Source: Candidatus Sabulitectum sp. (GTDB lineage Bacteria; Fermentibacterota; Fermentibacteria; Fermentibacterales; JCC-6). Taken from it: a stretch of DNA of 8,320 nucleotides. The stretch covers positions 1 to 8,320 of the forward strand of contig JAGLQD010000376.1 of NCBI GenBank assembly GCA_023136985.1. The letters are read 5' to 3'. Shown here in pieces: positions 1 through 5,141 of this stretch. A program made the position numbers and the translations under genes. Position 1 is the first letter of the stretch. Each line of letters opens with the position of its first letter. Below the pieces are notes generated by a model, which made no database searches, was not told the DNA's origin, and saw nothing but the letters and a program-made list of their open reading frames with translations.

Positions 1-390
1 TGTATGGAGTATCTCATAGATGCCGGAAACATCGATCCATCATGGTCTGTACCTGTTACCAACATTACAGTTCTGCTTCTTGAAGAAGGCAGAACAGACC
101 AGGCACTTGAGCTTCTGGAGCCTATGTGTTACAAAAACACTCCGGCTCTTATCCTCGCAGGAATTGAGTGGCGTCAGGGGAATACAGATAGAGCTCTCAG
201 GCACCTTTCTGAAGCATTGATATCAACAGCACCAAAGCCTGAAGTTCTTGCAGCGGCTGGCATTGTCTGGTCTGTTACCGGTAACAGAGAAATGGCTGGT
301 AATGTGATCAGAAGACTTCTCGAGAACCCGGAAGCACCCTCTGAACTAAGAGTTCTTGCACTGCGCTACGCTCTTATGCTTGGGGAATAG
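1..390 (+). CDS. TPR-like repeat protein, C-terminal part (5' end outside window)
   Basis: The reading frame is already open at base 1 and ends at TAG 388-390, so the first visible ATG (4-6) is probably internal and only the last 129 codons are seen. The protein is made of paired amphipathic helices with TPR-type spacing: a segment with EEGRTDQALELLEP, then RQGNTDRALRHLSEAL, then a third with TGNREMAGNVIRRLLENP. The G-x-x-x-x-A-L pattern at about 34-residue steps is typical of tetratricopeptide repeats, which act as protein-binding scaffolds. No catalytic domain, membrane segment or signal is visible in this part. It is the only plus-strand gene and it converges on the fetB-like gene, with 13 bp between the stop codons. 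What the full protein does cannot be told from this piece. I am confident that it is coding and TPR-like, and not about its function. Confidence 0.8.
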   Translation, partial: CMEYLIDAGNIDPSWSVPVTNITVLLLEEGRTDQALELLEPMCYKNTPALILAGIEWRQGNTDRALRHLSEALISTAPKPEVLAAAGIVWSVTGNREMAGNVIRRLLENPEAPSELRVLALRYALMLGE

Positions 391-411
391 GAACAATCAA
401 TTCCTAATTCC
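384..411. terminator. Imperfect hairpin spanning both convergent stop codons
   Basis: The left arm is GGAATAGGAA (384-393), the loop CAATCAA (394-400), and the right arm TTCCTAATTCC (401-411). The arms pair over 10 bp with a single bulged A. The hairpin contains the TAG of the TPR-like gene (388-390) and the TAG of the fetB-like gene (404-406, minus strand). Its position between convergent genes suggests a bidirectional transcription end or an mRNA 3' end. Neither side has a run of T after the stem and the stem is only moderately GC-rich, so it is not a standard intrinsic terminator. Confidence 0.35.
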
Positions 412-1192
412 TGAAAACATCTGCACGCAGAATGCCAAACTTATCAATACAAACTCGTTCAGTAAGCAGAATGGTCAGCACAACACTGGTTACAGTACTT
501 ACTACAATTGCTATCATGATCAGTATCTGATATTTGATTGCCACCTCCGGGCTTGCACCGCCAAGGATCACACCTGTCATCATGCCGGGAAGGGTTACAA
601 TACCCATGGTGGCCATGGATGCAAGAGTGGGCTTCAGAGCAAGCTGAACACTTTCCTGAAGATAGGGAAGCAGGGCTTCCCTGCGGGATGCTCCCAGTGA
701 GAGTACATAGAGATAGTGTTTTGAGTCAGTCTGCAGCTGTTTGTAGAAAGAGCTGATGCCAACGATGTTTCCCCGAAGTGAGTTTCCAAGCAGCATTCCT
801 CCCAGAACAATGAGATATCTTGCATCAAAAACATTATCCAGAGGTATCACAAAAGTATTGAGATAGAACACAACTGTAAGTGTAGCAACTGAAAAGGATA
901 TAAAGACAGGCAGAAATATGCTTCTGATCTTAATTGATGAGCTTCTTACAGCGGAAAAAACAGCAACCATTATCATTACTGTAATCCATCCGGTATTAAC
1001 ATATGGATTATTCCACCGAAACAAGTACTTAAGAAAGATACCTATTAACGCAAGCTGAACAGACATCCGAACAATTGACACAAAAAGAGGTTTTATCATT
1101 CCAAGACCATATCTGACACTGATAGCCACAGGAATAACCAGCAGAATAAATGCAACCGCAAGGGAGAGTATGGGAATATCTAATGTCTCCAT
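404..1192 (-). CDS. fetB: FetB-like ABC transporter permease (UPF0014 family)
   Basis: This is a 262-residue integral membrane protein, the usual length for the UPF0014/FetB (E. coli YbbM) family. About seven hydrophobic segments are visible, near residues 8-26, 40-57, 67-83, 92-111, 125-145, 193-215 and 222-244. The family's conserved block is clear: GGMLLGNSLRG (131-141), LGASRREALLPYL (166-178), then LPGMMTGVILGGASPEVA (201-218) followed by AIKYQILIM. In E. coli FetAB is reported to promote iron export and resistance to oxidative stress; the same role here is inference from homology. The start at 1192 is preceded by GAGGAG with a five-base spacer and lies inside the end of the fetA-like gene (13 bp overlap), so the pair is translationally coupled. 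It is the last gene of the operon. Confidence 0.85.
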   Translation of the reverse strand: METLDIPILSLAVAFILLVIPVAISVRYGLGMIKPLFVSIVRMSVQLALIGIFLKYLFRWNNPYVNTGWITVMIMVAVFSAVRSSSIKIRSIFLPVFISFSVATLTVVFYLNTFVIPLDNVFDARYLIVLGGMLLGNSLRGNIVGISSFYKQLQTDSKHYLYVLSLGASRREALLPYLQESVQLALKPTLASMATMGIVTLPGMMTGVILGGASPEVAIKYQILIMIAIVVSTVTSVVLTILLTERVCIDKFGILRADVFRN

Positions 1193-1830
1193 TTTTTCTC
1201 CTCAAAATCGAAAACCCTTACTACAGAATTATCAAGCCAAACCGGGTCATGGGAAACAATAATGCATGTACTGTCTTCCCTGCTAATAAAATAGTCTGCC
1301 ACTTTCTTCTTCAGATGTTTATCCAGAGAAGCAGTAACCTCATCTAAAAAATACACATTACGCTTCAACAGTATAGCTGTAACTATTGCCATTCGTTGTC
1401 TTTCGCCCCCGGACAATTGCCTTATTTCTTTAAGAAACAGGTTAATATCAAGATGAAAAAACTTCATCAATTCAATTAATGTCATACCTGAATGGGTATT
1501 TATCTTTAGATTTGAGACATAATCAAACAACCCTTGAACTGTACCAGTGCCGAGGCTTACATCCTGATCAATGTAGGCAACTTTTTTTCGAACAGCCCAC
1601 ACAGTTTTTTCGTCAACGGGAACACCATCAAAGAGAACATCTCCCCTGTCAGGTTGGATAAAACCGAGTACCAGAGAGAGCAGTGAGCTCTTTCCGGAAC
1701 CGGATTTTCCCGAAATTACAACCTTATCACCCTTATTGATCCTCAGAGAAAGGTTCTGGATCACTCTTTTACCGTCAAATGCCAGATGTACATTTTTGAA
1801 CTCAATCAATTTGTTTGACGCTTTCATCAT
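1180..1830 (-). CDS. fetA: FetA-like ABC transporter ATP-binding protein
   Basis: This is a compact 216-residue nucleotide-binding domain with all the ABC motifs: Walker A GKSGSGKSS (41-49), Q-loop Gln89, signature LSGGERQR (139-146), Walker B VYFLDEV (159-165) with catalytic Glu164, D-loop SLD (168-170) and H-loop His194. The length and the pairing with a UPF0014 permease identify it as the FetA (YbbL) half of a FetAB exporter. It would bind the cytoplasmic face of FetB and power transport, probably of iron. The start ATG (1828-1830) overlaps the HAD gene's TGA as ATGA. A second ATG follows immediately, so the start could be one codon later. There is no strong Shine-Dalgarno, which fits translational coupling to the gene before it. 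Confidence 0.85.
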   Translation of the reverse strand: MMKASNKLIEFKNVHLAFDGKRVIQNLSLRINKGDKVVISGKSGSGKSSLLSLVLGFIQPDRGDVLFDGVPVDEKTVWAVRKKVAYIDQDVSLGTGTVQGLFDYVSNLKINTHSGMTLIELMKFFHLDINLFLKEIRQLSGGERQRMAIVTAILLKRNVYFLDEVTASLDKHLKKKVADYFISREDSTCIIVSHDPVWLDNSVVRVFDFEEKKWRH

Positions 1831-2705
1831 TGGTTCCCGACTGAATCATGTCTCTTTAGTTTTAACGATTTTTCAAAATCGCTTTGAATAAACTCTGCAA
1901 CACTGTTCTCATTGTTGCTGCGGATAATTTTTGTAGCACACTGCTTCAGTTCATCAATCGCATTAGAGACTGCAATCGATCTGTCTGCTATTTTGAACAT
2001 ACCTGTATCGTTTGCGTTATCACCGAAGACCACCACCTCATTGCCGGAGAGTCCCGTGATCTGTTGCAGCTCTTTTATTGCATTGTCCTTTGTGGCCTTC
2101 CTGTCATGAGCTGTAAGCCAGAAGAAGCCTGGGGAATAGTGGTCTTCAAGACAATGGATCTCAAGAGAGCCTCTGTATCGTTCTCTTAATTCACATTCCA
2201 GATCTGTGAGCACTTCCAGTTTACCGATCACATTAAGACAGATCACCTGATCGCTGAATGAACTACTGATCTTCTCCACGAATCGAAGTCTTTTGTCATT
2301 TTGAATTCTACGATCGTTCAGGTACCATTTGACACCCTCATTTGCAATACTGCTGTAATAAAGACGATCCTCAACACCGGTGTATGTGGAAACAAAAGGA
2401 GAGCATCCATGTTCTTCTATCACACTGCAGATATCTTCCACCAGGGGTGGATCAATGCTGTTGATAAACAGATGCTGCCCTGATTGAAGGTCTGAGATGA
2501 TCGCGCCGTTGAATTCAATCACAGGCAGATCAAGCTTAAGCCCCTTGAATATGTGCTGTATAGAAGCTACGCTTCTTGCACTTGCTGTAGTGAACAGGAT
2601 CCCCTTCTCCAGCAAATTCTGCAGAATATTGAATGTTACTGGAGAAAGAGTGCCGTGATCAGTAAGCAGCGTACCATCCAGGTCAGTGATGTACAGAGGA
2701 TTCAT
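1827..2705 (-). CDS. Cof-type HAD-superfamily phosphatase
   Basis: This 292-residue soluble hydrolase has the four HAD motifs. Motif I is TDLDGTLL (7-14), with nucleophile Asp8 and general acid Asp10. Motif II is the LFTTASAR segment with Thr40. Motif III is the lysine in ATKDNAI (Lys206). Motif IV is VVVFGDNANDTGMF (225-237), with the acidic GDxxND Mg2+ site. The large insertion between motifs II and III is the C2B cap of the Cof/YbiV-type subfamily (HAD IIB), whose members dephosphorylate sugar phosphates, nucleotides or flavin/pyridoxal phosphates. The actual substrate cannot be read from sequence. It starts 12 bp after the 81-residue gene and ends with a 4 bp overlap into the fetA-like gene, so it is firmly inside the operon. 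Its link to metal handling is unclear and it may be a general housekeeping phosphatase. Confidence 0.85.
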   Translation of the reverse strand: MNPLYITDLDGTLLTDHGTLSPVTFNILQNLLEKGILFTTASARSVASIQHIFKGLKLDLPVIEFNGAIISDLQSGQHLFINSIDPPLVEDICSVIEEHGCSPFVSTYTGVEDRLYYSSIANEGVKWYLNDRRIQNDKRLRFVEKISSSFSDQVICLNVIGKLEVLTDLECELRERYRGSLEIHCLEDHYSPGFFWLTAHDRKATKDNAIKELQQITGLSGNEVVVFGDNANDTGMFKIADRSIAVSNAIDELKQCATKIIRSNNENSVAEFIQSDFEKSLKLKRHDSVGNQ

Positions 2706-2717
2706 TCCGTGAAAAAA

Positions 2718-2963
2718 CTATCCACTGTAACCAAAGAAAACACCCAGAATTTCCATTGACAGCTTGTACTTCTCTTCTTCAACATATAGAATGAAACTAC
2801 CGTTCTTCGAAGTCATCCAGTTCTGTATCTGAGATTCAGGCAGATCCGAAAACTTGCCGACCTCTGCTTTAAATCCCTTCTCTTCCATGTGTTTTACAGC
2901 TGAATTCAGCGACTCAAGATCGTCCATTTGAAGTACGGCAATAAGTACCGGGTTATTGCTCAT
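2718..2963 (-). CDS. Small protein of unknown function (81 aa), possibly DUF2007-like
   Basis: I do not recognise this protein with certainty. It is an 81-residue soluble alpha/beta protein. A first strand with VLIAVLQM is followed by a charged helix (DDLESLNSAVKHMEEKGF), then strands, and the C-terminal part ends LGVFFGYSG. The fold order and the LYVEEE...ILG ending recall DUF2007-type 'signal transducing' small proteins, but this is a weak resemblance. It has no cysteines, so it is unlike its metal-binding neighbours. The start at 2963 is chosen because the frame upstream (to 3032) lies inside the ferredoxin gene in another frame. From 2963 there is a 14 bp gap after the ferredoxin stop, with a weak purine-rich GAAAG upstream. 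It sits between the ferredoxin and the HAD gene, 12 bp before the latter. Confidence 0.65.
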   Translation of the reverse strand: MSNNPVLIAVLQMDDLESLNSAVKHMEEKGFKAEVGKFSDLPESQIQNWMTSKNGSFILYVEEEKYKLSMEILGVFFGYSG

Positions 2964-2977
2964 TTCAAATCTTTCTG

Positions 2978-3163
2978 CTATTCGTGTGAGATTGCCGCAA
3001 CAGGACATCCCTCTTCCGCCTGAAGAGCGCATGCCTCGAATTCAGATGGAACCGGATTGCTTTTAACCTGTGATTTGTCATCCACAAGTCCGAAAACATC
3101 AGGGCAGGTTCCTTCACAAGCTCCACAACCAACGCACATATCCTGGTCTACTTTGAATTTCAT
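2978..3163 (-). CDS. Single [4Fe-4S] cluster ferredoxin
   Basis: This 61-residue ferredoxin carries low-potential electrons in the cytoplasm. The cluster motif Cys10-x2-Cys13-x2-Cys16 is completed by Cys53-Pro near the C-terminus, so only one cluster is bound. Two further cysteines, Cys20 and Cys45, lie where Thermotoga maritima ferredoxin and Desulfovibrio gigas ferredoxin II have a disulfide, and the whole chain (DMCVGCGACEGTCPDVFGL...) closely resembles those proteins. A strong AAGGAGG ribosome binding site stands just before ATG 3161-3163. Eight bases separate it from the zinc-ribbon gene upstream. In this operon it could supply electrons for a reductive step of the SBP/GTPase/ABC module or serve as an Fe-S partner; that is inference. 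Confidence 0.92.
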   Translation of the reverse strand: MKFKVDQDMCVGCGACEGTCPDVFGLVDDKSQVKSNPVPSEFEACALQAEEGCPVAAISHE

Positions 3164-3171
3164 GATCCTCC

Positions 3172-3414
3172 TTAGTAATTGATACCGGCTGGTTTTACAT
3201 TCTCCGGGTCAAAAGCATGGCATGGCACAACACCATACACCATATCACATTTCGGGCATTTGTCTTCAAAGGTGATCATCTCGAATGTCTCACTGCACTG
3301 AACACATTTGATGTCCAGGGGCATTGGCATTGGTTGTGTTGCAAAACCCATCTGCCTTACCTTGTCCACCACCTGTCTGTCACTTTCAAAACTTCCTGCG
3401 CATCCGTCATGCAT
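3172..3414 (-). CDS. Small zinc-ribbon-like cysteine-rich protein (80 aa)
   Basis: I do not recognise a named family. The protein has a short N-terminal part with Cys5 and a basic helix, then two CxxC knuckles, Cys37-x2-Cys40 and Cys53-x2-Cys56, spaced as in a rubredoxin/zinc-ribbon fold. A Cys65-His66 pair follows, and the tail runs FDPENVKPAGINY. The two knuckles most likely hold one zinc (or iron) ion; Cys65/His66 and Cys5 could form a second site or take part in metal relay. The start has a good AAGGAG six bases upstream and follows the ABC ATPase by 18 bp. Placement between the ABC ATPase and the ferredoxin suggests an adaptor or metal-binding subunit of the same system (inference). Confidence 0.75.
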   Translation of the reverse strand: MHDGCAGSFESDRQVVDKVRQMGFATQPMPMPLDIKCVQCSETFEMITFEDKCPKCDMVYGVVPCHAFDPENVKPAGINY

Positions 3415-3432
3415 GGTTTTCTCCTTATTATT

Positions 3433-4446
3433 TTACTGAGTGTTTTCTATTTTTGTAATGATATCGCCCTGTCGCAATTTGGTTCTGTAAGCAAGAAAGA
3501 TTCTGTCCATATCCTCAAGAGTTGAAAGAATCTTTCTCTCCTCATCGGTGGTCTCAATTACTTTATGAATACCACCGTTCTTTATGACAATTCTTCTGTC
3601 CCCCATCAATGCAAGAACCGGATCATGCGTTGCCATGAGAACGATCTTGTCTTCTGAAATAAGAAGACCAAGTGCCCTCTTTCTATCAATCCCGGCATTC
3701 TCAATTTCATCTATTAGAATTATGGGAGACTTACTGAGAATCGCCGTGTCCGCTATCATCAAAGCACGGCTCTGTCCCCCGCTAAGACTGGTAATGGGCG
3801 TTTCCGGAGTGAACGGTTCACCAGCCAAACTGTTCGCTTTGTTTATTATTCTCTTGATAACCTGCTCTCTGTTCTGAACCATACGGCTCTCTGCGTGTAG
3901 CTCAACAAAATCATAAACTGAAAGATCCATTACGAAATTCATATTCTGGCTCAGCTGGGCTACAAGTTTGTCTGCTGACGAGAAACGCCATTTCTTGTCA
4001 GGAACCTGGTCGTTGACAAGTACGGAACGACCGGTTGGAGTGTCTCCCTGGGCAACCCATTCGATATCTCCCAGCAATCTGCTCTTGCCGGAACCGGTTG
4101 GCCCCACAATACAGATGATCTCTCCCTGCCTGATAACAAGATCATCAAATTTCTCAGGGTTTCCTGACTTATCATGCCCTGGAAGTATGGTTACTGTCTT
4201 TACTACATCATCTTCTTTGCCCAGGAAAGCTATCATCTGTTTGATGAACTCACCGATCTGAAACATCAGGTTATCAACATCAATGGCCTTGTCCTCTATC
4301 TCGTCTTCATCAAATCCAGCAAAGTATTCAGCAAGGGTAAGTTCTTCTTTCCCTGTGATATCAAGTCCGTTATCGCTGAAGAATGAGGCAAGAAAAGGGA
4401 ACTCGAAGATTAGATCCGATATCTTTCTGTTGTTTATGGCGGCCAT
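3433..4446 (-). CDS. ABC-type ATPase with N-terminal ScdA_N/DUF1858-like domain, no cognate permease
   Basis: This 337-residue protein has two parts. Residues 1-70 form a helical domain (ISDLIFEFPFLASFFSDNGL...LTLAEY) resembling the ScdA_N/DUF1858 type, but without the cysteine pair usual there. Residues 85-300 are an ABC nucleotide-binding domain: Walker A GPTGSGKS (115-122), Q-loop near Gln164/Gln167, signature LSGGQSRA (221-228), Walker B PIILIDEI (241-248) with Glu247, and H-loop His274. The D-loop reads ENAGID instead of the usual SALD. A tail of about 35 residues follows. The overlap with the GTPase gene is TAATG (one base), so the two are translationally coupled. No permease gene is adjacent; FetB already has its own ATPase. 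I infer a soluble, ATP-driven conformational motor working with the SBP-like protein and GTPase. An importer ATPase whose permease lies elsewhere remains possible. Confidence 0.85.
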   Translation of the reverse strand: MAAINNRKISDLIFEFPFLASFFSDNGLDITGKEELTLAEYFAGFDEDEIEDKAIDVDNLMFQIGEFIKQMIAFLGKEDDVVKTVTILPGHDKSGNPEKFDDLVIRQGEIICIVGPTGSGKSRLLGDIEWVAQGDTPTGRSVLVNDQVPDKKWRFSSADKLVAQLSQNMNFVMDLSVYDFVELHAESRMVQNREQVIKRIINKANSLAGEPFTPETPITSLSGGQSRALMIADTAILSKSPIILIDEIENAGIDRKRALGLLISEDKIVLMATHDPVLALMGDRRIVIKNGGIHKVIETTDEERKILSTLEDMDRIFLAYRTKLRQGDIITKIENTQ

Positions 4447-5138
4447 TAGTCTTCAACTTTCATCTTGCGCACATTACCCATCTGATAGCTTTCACCGATC
4501 CTTGTTTCACCAAGACAGTATGAACAGAGTGCAGCAGGCATGGGAAAACGCAGCTCCATACCTTTCAGAGAGTCTATGTTCAATGCTTCATCGTACAGAA
4601 GAGTGCTTAATTCAAAACTTCCCTGCCCTGTCAGCCCGTTGATATGCATTATGATCGCTGAGGGGTTAACTGTGTTTACCCGTGACGCAAACACCTCACG
4701 CTCTGCCTGAGAAACAATATCACCTTTGGTTATAACCACGATATCAGCTGTTTTCAGCATAGGACCGATCTTTTTCGGGGTGTTGATACCGCTGAGGTTG
4801 TCAATCACACACACAGCCTTTATTCCCTTGATGTAAGGTGAGCATCTGTTGCACAGCCCGGCGGATTCACTTATCAGTATGTCAAACTTATTTTTTAGAG
4901 CCCAGTTGGTTATCTCCTCCACATTGCTTACAAAGTAGTGATCCGGACAAAGCGCACCGGAAAGACCTTTTTTAACTGGAATACCAGCTTTTTCGTAAAG
5001 TATATCATCATCGGTGTAAAGGCAGTCAAACTTTGCTACTGCTATTTTCAACCCCTGTTTTTTCAGGGAGTCGATCGTCTTAAGAATAACAGATGTTTTT
5101 CCGGAAGATGGAGGGCCTGATACTGTTACCAGATTCAT
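4446..5138 (-). CDS. HypB/UreG-like P-loop GTPase with metal-site motifs
   Basis: This is a 230-residue SIMIBI-class GTPase. It has a P-loop GPPSSGKTS (8-16), a G3-like segment DILISESAG (86-94) comparable to the ESGG/ENVG motif of UreG/HypB, and a base-recognition segment ITKGD (136-140) where Thr replaces the usual Asn of NKxD. The segment SGALCPDH (60-67) aligns in position with the metal-binding Cys-Pro-His of UreG and the Cys-His of HypB. Two extra CxxC pairs, Cys96/Cys99 (in AGLCNRCSP) and Cys205/Cys208 (in AALCSYCLGE), give further possible metal ligands. UreG and HypB deliver nickel to urease and hydrogenase; by analogy this protein may deliver or gate a metal or Fe-S cluster. No urease or hydrogenase gene is nearby. 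It starts 3 bp after the SBP-like gene and overlaps the ABC ATPase by one base. Confidence 0.82.
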   Translation of the reverse strand: MNLVTVSGPPSSGKTSVILKTIDSLKKQGLKIAVAKFDCLYTDDDILYEKAGIPVKKGLSGALCPDHYFVSNVEEITNWALKNKFDILISESAGLCNRCSPYIKGIKAVCVIDNLSGINTPKKIGPMLKTADIVVITKGDIVSQAEREVFASRVNTVNPSAIIMHINGLTGQGSFELSTLLYDEALNIDSLKGMELRFPMPAALCSYCLGETRIGESYQMGNVRKMKVED

Positions 5139-5141
5139 GAA

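Noticed and set aside
356..756. Plus-strand frames opposite the 3' half of the fetB-like gene
   Set aside because: They are antisense to a strongly conserved UPF0014 block and show no protein family features.
404..1830. FetB as the missing permease for the orphan ABC ATPase and SBP-like protein
   Set aside because: FetB is directly paired and overlapping with its own FetA ATPase, belongs to an exporter-type family that does not use binding proteins, and the SBP-like protein has no export signal.
2964..3032. N-terminal extension of the 81-residue protein (start at 3032)
   Set aside because: This stretch lies inside the ferredoxin coding region in another frame; the start at 2963 lies after the ferredoxin stop and fits the operon spacing.
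3960..4175. Minus-strand frame within the ABC ATPase gene
   Set aside because: It is an out-of-frame shadow covering the Walker A region of the real gene.
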